Assembly: GCA_965200945.1 (NCBI GenBank) | Contig: OZ241749.1 | Coordinates: forward strand, 3,038,001 to 3,102,000 | DNA: 64,000 bases | Reading direction: 5' to 3' | Source of the DNA: JADCRZ01 sp965200945 | GTDB taxonomy: Bacteria > Bacteroidota > Bacteroidia > Chitinophagales > Chitinophagaceae | Part shown: in pieces, positions 43,258 through 51,016 of the stretch | Numbering within the stretch: position 1 is the stretch's first letter | How the letters are laid out: each line of letters opens with the position of its first letter | The notes under the pieces: model-generated | The model's input: only the letters and a program-made list of their open reading frames with translations | Databases searched by the model: none | Told to the model about the DNA's origin: nothing | Program-made: the position numbers and the translations under genes

Positions 43258-44577
43258 TCAGGGCAATTTGTTGAAACCGATGACCGGATGGGTGCCGGGG
43301 CCGCGCCTTTCCAGCTGCAGGTCGAGCGGGGTGTAGCGGTCGAAGAAACCGCAGTTGCGCAGGTAGAACGCATCGCCTTCCACCCCGCCGCCATAGTCCA
43401 TCCGGTATCCTTTCCGGGCGGTATTGTCGCCGGTGAAGCGGGCCCGCGTGAGGGCGGCCCAGCGGCCCGACGGGTCGCAGACCCACTGGTTGGAGAACAG
43501 CACCCGTCTTTCGGTGTCGCCGGTTTCCGGGATAAAATTTTCGAGAAAGGAATGCGGGCGTTTGATATAAGTGGAGGTCTGCGGCCGGGAGAAGGAAGCG
43601 ATCAGCGCCCACCTGTGCAGGGCGGGATCAAAGAAGTAGGCCGTGTATTCCGTGTGGTTGCCGGCCGTCGGAACGGCATGCAGCAGGAACCCGTAGCGGA
43701 CGCCGGCTTTCCACCCGTAGCGCAGGTAGCTTTGTCCGCCCGAGCCTTCATTGCCAAATTCACCGGCATGCACGCCGGCCCCTTTTTTCAACAGGCGGAT
43801 CTTCTGACTGTCGGGAATGGCGGCCGGGTTGTCGGTATTGAACGGGCTCCAGACCGAGAAAAGGATCCTTCTTTCCTGCCCGGAATTTACCTGGATGCCG
43901 AAATAGCCTTCGCCGAACCCCGCCGCCATGAAGTAAGAACCTGTAACATCCCGGTGTTGGGGAACGGTGATCTCGTTGTAAAACCATTCGGCCTTCATCG
44001 TGGTATCGGGGATGATGTAATTCAGATGAACGGAAGGGCCGCGGCGGCCCCAGTGAAAGAAATTGCCTTCGTTGTCTTTTACAAAGGCTGTTTGGCCGTT
44101 GATCGCAGAACCGCCCAGTTCCAGGCTTTCCAGGTCGGCGAATACTTCTCCCTGCCTGGCCAGTCCCCGTATTCTGATCCTGCAGTAACCCGTATCGGTG
44201 ACTTCCCAATCCCCCACCGGGTAACTTTGCATGGATGCGCCGGTGAGTGACAACTCCCTGCTCTTACTGCCGATGGAGATACTGAGCCGGGAACTGCCCT
44301 GTGGTACCCGGGCACGCAGCGCAATAGTCATTCGTCCGGGTACCGAGGTCCGTACGTACACTTCAAAACGGGTAGCGGGATCGGTCCAGCCGGTGACGCC
44401 GGCGTTGGTGACGGCGCCACCCTGCCCGCCTTTTCTCCAGGCGTTTCCACCAAGCGGAAGGACCTGCATGCCGGTACCGGTATCCGGCGAAGAGAGGCGC
44501 TCCCCGGTCTGCCCCTGCAAGAGGACCGGCATGGAGAAAAGCATCAGAAGAAGTAGGTGGAACAGGTGCTGCTTCAT
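43258..44577 (-). CDS. Secreted DUF5077-DUF3472 protein
   Basis: 439 residues, signal peptide MKQHLFHLLLLMLFSMPVLLQGQ. An N-terminal beta-sandwich (about 35-155, including FEVYVRTSVPGRMTIALRAR) fits DUF5077, and the remainder, with GPSVHLNYIIPDTTMKAEWF, GYFGIQVNSGQERRILFSVW and YGFLLHAVPTAGNHTEYTAY, fits DUF3472. Neither domain has an assigned biochemical role; both are common in Bacteroidota glycan-utilisation loci and may bind carbohydrate. No catalytic signature was recognised. It precedes the DUF6067 gene on the same strand, so the pair may act on one substrate. Confidence 0.75.
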   Translation of the reverse strand: MKQHLFHLLLLMLFSMPVLLQGQTGERLSSPDTGTGMQVLPLGGNAWRKGGQGGAVTNAGVTGWTDPATRFEVYVRTSVPGRMTIALRARVPQGSSRLSISIGSKSRELSLTGASMQSYPVGDWEVTDTGYCRIRIRGLARQGEVFADLESLELGGSAINGQTAFVKDNEGNFFHWGRRGPSVHLNYIIPDTTMKAEWFYNEITVPQHRDVTGSYFMAAGFGEGYFGIQVNSGQERRILFSVWSPFNTDNPAAIPDSQKIRLLKKGAGVHAGEFGNEGSGGQSYLRYGWKAGVRYGFLLHAVPTAGNHTEYTAYFFDPALHRWALIASFSRPQTSTYIKRPHSFLENFIPETGDTERRVLFSNQWVCDPSGRWAALTRARFTGDNTARKGYRMDYGGGVEGDAFYLRNCGFFDRYTPLDLQLERRGPGTHPVIGFNKLP

Positions 44578-44634
44578 ATCACTAAGTTGTGATGTTTTCC
44601 GGGAATGCGGAAGAGGCCGGACCTATTTCCTTTC

Positions 44635-45036
44635 TCATGCATCCATTGCCGGGAAAGGCGCAATATAGAAAATGATCTCTCCTTCTTCATTCAGAAAAAA
44701 TTGATAGCGGTGTCTATCGTATTCAATATAAAAGCTCCGGTTGCGGATGGCCCTGAAATAAGGAATCAGCTGTATGCACAGCTGCCGCAGCTCTTCCTGC
44801 AGCTCATGTATACTGGTTTCCAGGCCCTGGAATTTTTCGGGATGCTCGTATATTTCCAGCACTTCTTTTTCACTCAGCGCGTATTCCGTTCTTGCAGGCC
44901 GGTACGTGAGATTGTATGGATGCGAAAGAAGTCTTTCCTGTGATATAAGCGAGCGCTTTGCTTTGATGAACCGGACACACAGTTGTTTAAGCAGCGATTC
45001 CCCTTCAGACGTTGGAGAAGTTTGGGAAAGATTCAT
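44635..45036 (-). CDS. Hypothetical protein, 133 residues
   Basis: I do not recognise this family. The start MNLSQTSPTSEGESLLKQ at 45036 is preferred over an upstream in-frame ATG at 45153 whose leader looks non-coding. The N-terminal two-thirds is predicted helical with heptad-like spacing (VLEIYEHPEKFQGLETSIHE then LQEELRQLCIQLIPYF), and the C terminus looks like a beta hairpin (SFYIEYDRHRYQFFL, GEIIFYIAPF). No signal peptide, so cytoplasmic. It is encoded 57 nt before the DUF5077/DUF3472 gene on the same strand. The coding call rests on composition and a continuous frame. Confidence 0.6.
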   Translation of the reverse strand: MNLSQTSPTSEGESLLKQLCVRFIKAKRSLISQERLLSHPYNLTYRPARTEYALSEKEVLEIYEHPEKFQGLETSIHELQEELRQLCIQLIPYFRAIRNRSFYIEYDRHRYQFFLNEEGEIIFYIAPFPAMDA

Positions 45037-45251
45037 GATAAGGTTGTTTGGCGTGAAAGTATAATATTTTCTGCATGCCTTCCATGCGGAAAACTTGTTT
45101 GGGATCAATATTTTCAAAACCGGACACGCCTTATCTTTCAAAGTTTTTACCACCTGCCACTACCCCGGCACGATACTTACAGATAGTAACCTGATTCCCC
45201 TCATCGGCTACTGCAGGCCGTTGTACTTTCAAACAAGGGGCAAAAAATATC

Positions 45252-46994
45252 ATGAAAACACTCTGGAAATATTTACGGCCGCAACGGAACGGGGTCATCT
45301 TTTCTTTGTTGCTGGCTGCCACTGCACAGCTGCTGAGCCTGTTCGACCCGGTCATCTTCGGCAAGATCATCGACCAGTATGCCACCAACAAAAATCATCT
45401 CACAGAGAACAACCTCATCCGTGGCGTGCTGTACTGGCTGCTGCTGGCGCTGGGCATCGCCATCCTGTCCAAACTCTGCAAATCGCTGCAGGAGTACATC
45501 ACCCGCAAAGCCGTGGCAGCATTCGGCATGCAGATCTTCAACGACGGACTGAAACAAACACTCCGCCTGTCGTACCAGGAGTTTGAGGAAAGCAGGAGCG
45601 GCACCACGCTGTCGGTGCTGCAAAAAGTAAAGACCGATGCGGAGCGTTTTATCAATTCATTCATCAACGTGCTGTTCTCTTCGCTGGTGGGTGTGGGTTT
45701 CCTGCTGTGGTACAGCATCAGCCGCAACGGCCTGCTGGTACCGGTGTTCGTGGTCGGGGTGCTGCTGCTGGGGTCGCTGACCGGACTGGTATCGAAACGC
45801 ATCAAGGGCATACAGCGGTCGATCAACCGGCAGACGGATCAGCAGGCCGGCGTGATCACGGAGAGCCTGCGCAACATCGAGCTGGTGAAAAGCCTGGGGC
45901 TCACTTTTGCAGAGATCAGGCGGCTCAACGAGCAGACGCACAGCATCTTCGAGCTCGAAATGGAGAAGGCAAAAAAAGTAAGTTCGCTCTCGTTCCTGCA
46001 GGGCAACCTGCTGAACCTGCTGAAGCAATCGATCCTGTTTATTCTGCTGTGGCTCATCTTCCGGCATGTGCTGAGCACGGGCGAGCTGATCGCCATGCAG
46101 TTTATCTCCACGGCCATCTTCACCCCGCTGCAGGACCTCGGCAATATGATCATCCTGTACCGCGAATCCGATGCCTCGCTGCAGACTTTCGACCGCCTCA
46201 TGAACCGCGAGATCGAGCGCCGCCCGGATGATTACCAGGAGACAGGTCCGCTCAAAAGCCTGCGGTTCGAAGATGTGGTGTTCCGGCACCGTACCGCCGG
46301 CTTCAATGCCATCGACAATCTTTCATTCAACGTGCATACCGGCCAGACCATCGCGTTCGTCGGACCTTCCGGTTCGGGCAAATCGACCTTGGTGAAGCTG
46401 CTGGTCGGATTGTACACTCCGGTGAGCGGACAGATCTATTTCAACGATATTTTATCGACCCGCGTGCGATATAATCCCTTGCGGCGGCAGATCGGTTTTG
46501 TAACGCAGGACACGCAGCTGTTTGCGGGCACCATCCGGGATAACCTTCTTTTTGTACATCCCGGGGCTACGGATGAAGATATGAACCAGGCCCTGCAGAA
46601 AGCGTCTGCATCAGCGCTCATCGCCAAAGCTTCGCATGGCATAAACACCATGCTGGGCGAGAACGGCATGAAATTGTCGGGCGGCGAAAAACAGCGTTTG
46701 TCCATCGCCCGTGCCCTGCTGCGCCAGCCCGACCTGCTTATCTTCGACGAAGCCACCTCCGCCCTCGATTCGCTCACGGAAGAAGAAATTACCAAGACGA
46801 TCCGTGATATTTCCGTAAGCCGCGAGCAGATGACCATCCTGATCGCCCACCGCCTCTCCACCATCATGCATGCCGACACCATCTACGTCCTCGAAAAAGG
46901 CCGCATTGTTGAAACCGGTTCGCATGAAGAATTGCTCGAAGACAAAGGGCTTTATTATTCGATGTGGCGCCAGCAGGTTGGGGAAAGAAGGTAA
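45252..46994 (+). CDS. ABC transporter, permease-ATPase half-transporter (MsbA-like)
   Basis: 580 residues. An N-terminal six-helix membrane domain (about 12-305) is followed by a nucleotide-binding domain with Walker A GPSGSGKST (371-379), Q-loop in VTQDTQ, signature LSGGEKQR (475-482), Walker B LLIFDE ending at Glu500 and the H-loop His533 in IAHRLST. All ATPase residues are present. This is a type IV exporter half that works as a homodimer, as in lipid, peptide or drug export. No adjacent gene suggests the substrate. A hairpin terminator shared with the convergent alcohol dehydrogenase gene lies just after it. Confidence 0.93.
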   Translation: MKTLWKYLRPQRNGVIFSLLLAATAQLLSLFDPVIFGKIIDQYATNKNHLTENNLIRGVLYWLLLALGIAILSKLCKSLQEYITRKAVAAFGMQIFNDGLKQTLRLSYQEFEESRSGTTLSVLQKVKTDAERFINSFINVLFSSLVGVGFLLWYSISRNGLLVPVFVVGVLLLGSLTGLVSKRIKGIQRSINRQTDQQAGVITESLRNIELVKSLGLTFAEIRRLNEQTHSIFELEMEKAKKVSSLSFLQGNLLNLLKQSILFILLWLIFRHVLSTGELIAMQFISTAIFTPLQDLGNMIILYRESDASLQTFDRLMNREIERRPDDYQETGPLKSLRFEDVVFRHRTAGFNAIDNLSFNVHTGQTIAFVGPSGSGKSTLVKLLVGLYTPVSGQIYFNDILSTRVRYNPLRRQIGFVTQDTQLFAGTIRDNLLFVHPGATDEDMNQALQKASASALIAKASHGINTMLGENGMKLSGGEKQRLSIARALLRQPDLLIFDEATSALDSLTEEEITKTIRDISVSREQMTILIAHRLSTIMHADTIYVLEKGRIVETGSHEELLEDKGLYYSMWRQQVGERR

Positions 46995-47010
46995 GGTGTG
47001 TTTTGAAAAA

Positions 47011-47039
47011 GCCCGCTTCACCACAAGGGGGAAGCGGGC
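47011..47039 (-). terminator. Intrinsic terminator for the alcohol dehydrogenase gene
   Basis: GCCCGCTTC (47011-47019) pairs exactly with GAAGCGGGC (47031-47039) across an 11-nt loop. On the minus strand the hairpin is followed by a T-run (complement of GAAAAA at 47005-47010), so it terminates transcription of the minus-strand gene ending at 47063. On the plus strand no T-run follows, so it would be weak for the ABC transporter gene. Confidence 0.75.
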
Positions 47040-47062
47040 CATGCAAAATTGAAAAGCAGAAT

Positions 47063-48106
47063 TTAGAGCGTCGCCATGTCGATCACAAAGCGGTATTTGA
47101 CATCTGCTTTGAGCATGCGGTCGTAGGCTTCGTTGATGTATTTCATTTCGATCACTTCCACGTCGGACACGATGTTGTGTTCGGCGCAGTAGTCGAGCAT
47201 CTCCTGTGTTTCGGGGATGCCGCCGATGGCGGAGCCGGTCAGGCTGCGGCGGTTGCCCAGCAGGCTGAAGCCCAGGATCTCGGTGGGCGTTGGCGGCACG
47301 CCTACGCAGATCATGATGCCGTCGGTATCGAGCAGGCCCAGGTAGGCATTGTAATCGTGCGGAGCCGATACGGTGTCGATGATGAAGTTGAAATATCCCC
47401 CCATGGCTTTCATCTGCTCCGGGTCTTTGGTGAGCGCGAATTTGTGCGCACCGAGGCGGCGTGCGTCGGCTTCCTTGTCGGGCGATGTGCTCAGCATGGT
47501 CACTTCAGCGCCGAAGGCAGCGGCAAATTTCAAGGCCATATGGCCCAGTCCGCCCAACCCTACAACGGCCACTTTATGTCCGGCGCCGATGTTCCAGTGT
47601 TTGAGGGGCGAGTAGGTGGTGATGCCGGCGCAGAGCAGCGGGGCTACGGCTTCCAGCGGAAGCTTGTCGGAAATGTGCAGCACGAAATCTTCCTGCACCA
47701 CGATCTGGTTCGAGTATCCGCCATAGGTCGGAGTCTTACCGTCTCTCTCGTGCGAATTGTAGGTGCCTACATTGCCTTTCTTGCAATACTGCTCCAACCC
47801 TTTTTTGCAGTTGCTGCATTCACGGCAGGAATCCACCATACAACCAACCCCGGCCAGGTCGCCCGCTTTGAAACGGGTAACGGCGCTGCCCACTTCGGTT
47901 ACACGGCCCACGATCTCATGGCCCGGCACCATCGGGTACATGGAGTTCTGCCATTCGTTGCGCGCCTGGTGAATGTCTGAATGACAAACGCCGCAGTACA
48001 GGATTTCAAATTTCACATCGTGTTCGTTGAGGTCTCTCCGGTCGAAGGAGAAGGGAGCCAGCTGATCGGTGGCGCTTTGCACAGCGTATCCTTTTGTTGC
48101 AATCAT
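47063..48106 (-). CDS. Zinc-dependent alcohol dehydrogenase (YahK/cinnamyl-alcohol type)
   Basis: 347 residues. The catalytic zinc ligands are Cys41 in YCGVCHSD, His63 in VPGHEIVG and Cys159 in LLCAGITTY; the structural zinc ligands are Cys94, Cys97, Cys100 and Cys108 in CRECSNCKKGLEQYC. The cofactor loop is VVGLGGLGHMA (182-192). The pattern of GHEIVGRVTEVG with YSNQIVVQED is that of NADP-preferring aldehyde reductases such as YahK. It probably reduces a range of aldehydes and so detoxifies carbonyls. It lies in a run of minus-strand stress genes, 166 nt after ohr, and is closed by its own terminator. Confidence 0.93.
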   Translation of the reverse strand: MIATKGYAVQSATDQLAPFSFDRRDLNEHDVKFEILYCGVCHSDIHQARNEWQNSMYPMVPGHEIVGRVTEVGSAVTRFKAGDLAGVGCMVDSCRECSNCKKGLEQYCKKGNVGTYNSHERDGKTPTYGGYSNQIVVQEDFVLHISDKLPLEAVAPLLCAGITTYSPLKHWNIGAGHKVAVVGLGGLGHMALKFAAAFGAEVTMLSTSPDKEADARRLGAHKFALTKDPEQMKAMGGYFNFIIDTVSAPHDYNAYLGLLDTDGIMICVGVPPTPTEILGFSLLGNRRSLTGSAIGGIPETQEMLDYCAEHNIVSDVEVIEMKYINEAYDRMLKADVKYRFVIDMATL

Positions 48107-48152
48107 TTCTAGTTATTTAAAGATGAGTAGATCGGTCCGGGAACAGAAAATG

Positions 48153-48248
48153 GTCCGGCGGGTTCCGCAGTTTTCAGCAGGGCCGGACAAAGAAGATCCT
48201 TTTTCATGTCCCGGCAGGAATCGGTCCGCAAGGTATGAAAAAGGATCT
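48153..48248. repeat. Paired inverted repeats between ohr and the dehydrogenase gene
   Basis: AGATCCTTTTTCAT (48194-48207) and ATGAAAAAGGATCT (48235-48248) are a perfect 14-bp pair with a 27-nt loop. Beside it, GTCCGGC (48153-48159) pairs with GCCGGAC (48182-48188). GGTCCG recurs near 48134, 48152 and 48223. Read on the minus strand, the second structure follows the ohr stop closely and might act as a terminator, or the dyads could be operator sites for the dehydrogenase gene. Confidence 0.5.
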
Positions 48249-48272
48249 GGTAGTAAAATAAATGGGAACAGC

Positions 48273-48689
48273 TTATACAACCGTCACCTGTACATCGATG
48301 TTTCCCCGGGTAGCATTCGAATACGGGCAAACTTCATGGGCCTTGCTGGCCAGTTCCTGCGCTTTCTCCTTATCTACGCCGGGCACTTCCACATCGAGCT
48401 TTACGGCGAGTCCGTACCCGCCTTTTTCCAGCTTGCCGATGCTTACTTCCGCCGTTACAACCGGGTCGCCGGTTTGCAGCTTTTCAGCGCGGATGACAGA
48501 GCCCAGGGCGCTGTTGAAACAGGCCGCATAGCCGGATGCAAACAGGATCTCCGGATTGAGGAAATTACCCGAAGGACCGCCCATTTCCTTGGGTGCGCGT
48601 ACGTCGGCGTCGAGTGCGCCGTCCGAAGATTTTACGTGGCCGTTCCGGCCGCCCACTGAAGTTGCTTTCGCCGTATACAACGATTCCAT
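48273..48689 (-). CDS. ohr: Organic hydroperoxide resistance protein (Ohr/OsmC family)
   Basis: 138 residues from the ATG at 48689. The two redox cysteines of Ohr are present: Cys57 in SGYAACFNSAL and Cys121 in HEVCPYSNATRGN. Arginine and glutamate partners are likely in VRAP and NPEILFA. Ohr is a thiol peroxidase that reduces organic and lipid hydroperoxides, generally recycled by lipoylated proteins. Length matches the family. An upstream in-frame ATG at 48773 is rejected because homology starts at MESLYTAKATSVGG. It lies in a redox group with YceI, DsbA-like and aldehyde reductase genes on the same strand. No ohrR regulator gene is adjacent. Confidence 0.95.
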   Translation of the reverse strand: MESLYTAKATSVGGRNGHVKSSDGALDADVRAPKEMGGPSGNFLNPEILFASGYAACFNSALGSVIRAEKLQTGDPVVTAEVSIGKLEKGGYGLAVKLDVEVPGVDKEKAQELASKAHEVCPYSNATRGNIDVQVTVV

Positions 48690-48820
48690 TTCTGTTGAGT
48701 TTTGAATTTTACAAATAGCGGTTACAAAGATTGCCCATGCAGGCGCATGAGCAATCTTATTATACACATCCAACCAGCAATTCTTTTGCCACGGAGGCGG
48801 TGATGATATGAAAAACGCGT

Positions 48821-49381
48821 TTATGCCGTTGCAGCGGCTGCTTCCACGGTCGCAGGCACTTTTACAAACTGCGCCTGCGCCTGTATGGTCACTTCTTCGC
48901 CCAGCAGCAGTCCGCCGGTTTCGGAAACCATGCTGAAGCTGACGCCATAGTCTTTGCGGTTGATCTTTCCGTTCACGGTGAAGCCGGCGCGGGAGAAACC
49001 CCAGGGATCCTGCACGATGCCGCCAAATTCCACGTCGAGCACCACTTCCTTGCTGATACCGCGCATGGTGAGCGTACCATACATTTTGTAATCTTCGTCA
49101 CTTACTTTGTCCAGGCGCGAGCTTGCAAAGGTGAGCTGCGGATGGTTGTCGGCGTCGAAGAAATCGCTGTTGCGCAGGTGGGCGTCGCGTTGTGCGTTGT
49201 TGGTGGAGATGGAAGTGATGTCGGCAGTGAAACTGACTTTCGCGGTGCTGAGGTCATCGCCTTCGGTCTCCACGGTTCCGCTGAACTGCTGAAACTGTCC
49301 GGTCACTTTCGAGATCATCAGGTGTTTTACTTTGAACTGGAGCTCCGAATGCGTGGGGTCCAGGTTCCATGTTGTTGCCAT
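48821..49381 (-). CDS. YceI-family protein
   Basis: 186 residues. Starts TWNLDPTHSELQFKVKHLMI, continues GDDLSTAKVSFTADITSIST, AQRDAHLRNSDFFDADNHPQ and YGTLTMRGISKEVVLDVEF, ending in the strands of a lipocalin-like barrel. YceI proteins bind isoprenoid-type lipids in a hydrophobic channel. Members in E. coli and Helicobacter are periplasmic, but this one has no signal peptide, so it is probably cytoplasmic. The sequence AEAAAATA at the C terminus is a loose tail. It lies between ohr (131-nt gap) and the DsbA-like gene (42-nt gap), which suggests a shared response to oxidants or stress. Confidence 0.92.
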   Translation of the reverse strand: MATTWNLDPTHSELQFKVKHLMISKVTGQFQQFSGTVETEGDDLSTAKVSFTADITSISTNNAQRDAHLRNSDFFDADNHPQLTFASSRLDKVSDEDYKMYGTLTMRGISKEVVLDVEFGGIVQDPWGFSRAGFTVNGKINRKDYGVSFSMVSETGGLLLGEEVTIQAQAQFVKVPATVEAAAATA

Positions 49382-49423
49382 AACTGTTATTTATAAAGTT
49401 GGGATAAAAAATTACGGTTGCTG

Positions 49424-50125
49424 TTATACGTTACAAGCGCCGTCGGCATCGCACACCTCGCCCGTGATGCCGACGGAGACGGCCGTTTCGCCCGATTCTC
49501 TCCAGGCATGTTCGAGTACTTCCAAAAAGGTGTCGGGGCTCTGCGCGCCGGAAACGCCGTAGGCATCATTGACCACAAAAAACGGGACGCCGTTGATGCC
49601 GAGTTCCCCGGCCTTCACCTGGTCTTTCCGCACTTCGCGGCTGAAATCGGCGGAGGCCAGCATGTCAGCGACCTCTTTTTCCTGCAGGCCGATGACGGTT
49701 CCGATCCGGATCAGCACTTCAGTGTCGTCGATGTTGAGCCCTTCGGTAAAGTAAGCTTTAAACAGGAGCTCTTCTGCAGTGTCTCCCGCTCCGCGGGCAT
49801 TGGCGAGCTGGATCAGGCGGTGGGCATTGAAAGAATTGGCCACCACGGCCTGGTCGAAGTTGAACTGGAGGCCTGCTTCGCAGGCCGATTGCACTACGTG
49901 TTCGTGCATCTCCACCGAGCGGGAGCGGGAAAACCCCTTGCGGGCAGCGAGATAGTCGTATATATTGAGGGAGGGGTCTGTCTGAAGGGAGGGGTCGAGC
50001 TCGAAGCTGTGCCAGACGATTTCCACCTGGTCTTTGTGGGCAAAAACGGACAGGGCGGTTTCGAATTTGCGTTTGCCGATGTAGCAGAAGGGGCAGCGAA
50101 CGTCGGACCAGATCTCTACTTTCAT
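49424..50125 (-). CDS. DsbA-family oxidoreductase (FrnE-like)
   Basis: 233 residues with no signal peptide. The thioredoxin-fold active site CPFC occurs at residues 11-14 (SDVRCPFCYIGKRKFE) and the cis-proline loop in GINGVPFFVVND. FrnE-like proteins are cytoplasmic DsbA relatives linked to thiol-disulfide exchange and oxidative stress, sometimes to polyketide synthesis. Two further cysteines near the C terminus (EVCDADGACNV) might form a second redox pair. It is the first gene of the minus-strand redox group and is preceded by a 419-bp spacer that presumably holds its promoter. Confidence 0.92.
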   Translation of the reverse strand: MKVEIWSDVRCPFCYIGKRKFETALSVFAHKDQVEIVWHSFELDPSLQTDPSLNIYDYLAARKGFSRSRSVEMHEHVVQSACEAGLQFNFDQAVVANSFNAHRLIQLANARGAGDTAEELLFKAYFTEGLNIDDTEVLIRIGTVIGLQEKEVADMLASADFSREVRKDQVKAGELGINGVPFFVVNDAYGVSGAQSPDTFLEVLEHAWRESGETAVSVGITGEVCDADGACNV

Positions 50126-50544
50126 ATAATGGCTTTTATGGCTCTTATTTTTTCTAACATCGTTAGCTATACGGACCGGAGAAATCCCCTTTTTTACTTT
50201 CTAATCTATTATCCGTATTTCCTTACTCTTGATCTATTCCTGTCTTTTTAAACTCCTGATTTCCCCGACCCGGTGTGCTAACAAGTGTTACAATACCTAA
50301 CAGTGATAGCAAATGTATAAAAAATTTCGATCAGACAAGAACTAAATGTTCTAACATCAAAATTTTAACGGTTGGATGACAATTGCGGTACTGGCAGCTC
50401 CACGCTTGTAAATTAGGGAGCCTGCCATAAAGCTTTTGGCCCTTCAGTGCAGGCGCTGTTGCCTGTATCACGATCAAGGACCACCGCGCCTGTTTGCGCT
50501 CAAATGAAAAACGAGCTATCCCCTGCTCTCTGGTTTGTGTGGTA
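50126..50544. other. Intergenic region without recognisable gene
   Basis: This 419-bp stretch is A+T-rich up to about 50360 and should contain the promoter of the DsbA-like gene. GCCTGC (50420-50425) pairs with GCAGGC (50449-50454), and CAGGC pairs with GCCTG again at 50450-50465. Short open frames cross it on both strands but lack coding character. It directly borders the deletion scar at 50545-50973, so part of it could be debris of a lost locus. Confidence 0.4.
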
Positions 50545-50817
50545 TTACTCACCTCTTTCGAGCCCCTTCATATTGATATACTCGGAGGGAGACATCCCGA
50601 ACTGCTTCAGAAAATTGCGGCCGAAATAGGTTTGCGAACTGTACCCCACCATTCCCGCCACTTCGTAGATCTTATACCTGCCTTCCGCCAGCAGCTGCGC
50701 CGCCTTCTTGAGCCGGGTCAGGTTGATCAGCTCGTTTGGCGTGAGTCCGGAGATCGATTTGGTTTTACGGTGCAGCGTCGGCCGGCTCATGTTCATCATC
50801 TTTGCCAGCTCGACCAG
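50545..50817 (-). pseudogene. AraC-type DNA-binding domain, C-terminal fragment of a lost regulator
   Basis: The minus strand encodes about 90 residues that form only the end of an AraC-type domain: FLVELAKMMNMSRPTLHRKT, SGLTPNELI, then YKIYEVAGMVGYSSQTYFGR and FLKQFGMSPSEYI, closed by a natural stop at 50545. The frame breaks into unrelated sequence at about 50817. In this phylum such a domain is typically the output end of hybrid two-component regulators like the one starting at 63848. The sensor, kinase and receiver parts are missing. An ATG at 50799 exists inside the fragment, but a free-standing protein of 84 residues lacking the first helix is unlikely to function. Confidence 0.8.
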
Positions 50818-50973
50818 GAAGCACGGCGGCGGCAGGACCTGATCCGCCTTGGCGTGTTCACCAAAAAATCATGGTTCAATCACAGTCCGAACGGTGAAAA
50901 CAAGATCCTGTTCCCGATCCCGCGGACGGAGCTGAGCAAAAATTCAAACCTGAAACAAAATACTGGCTATTAA
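50818..50973 (+). pseudogene. SusD C-terminal fragment
   Basis: The plus strand from 50818 encodes about 51 residues and a stop: EARRRQDLIRLGVFTKKSWF, then NHSPNGENKILFPIPRTEL and the ending NLKQNTGY. This is the tail of a SusD protein, very similar to residues 490-541 of the SusD at 1514-3139. All N-terminal parts and the SusC partner are gone; the junction at about 50817 abuts an AraC fragment on the opposite strand. A large internal deletion removed a regulator, SusC and most of SusD. The intact GH127 gene follows 43 nt later. Confidence 0.82.
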
Positions 50974-51016
50974 AAAAGCGGTAGCTTACAATATTTATTT
51001 CCACTGATAGACTACG

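Noticed and set aside
40221..43394. Longer start for the DUF6067 protein at 43394
   Set aside because: The first 68 codons overlap the end of the preceding gene (43258-44577) in another frame and lack protein character; the signal peptide begins at 43190.
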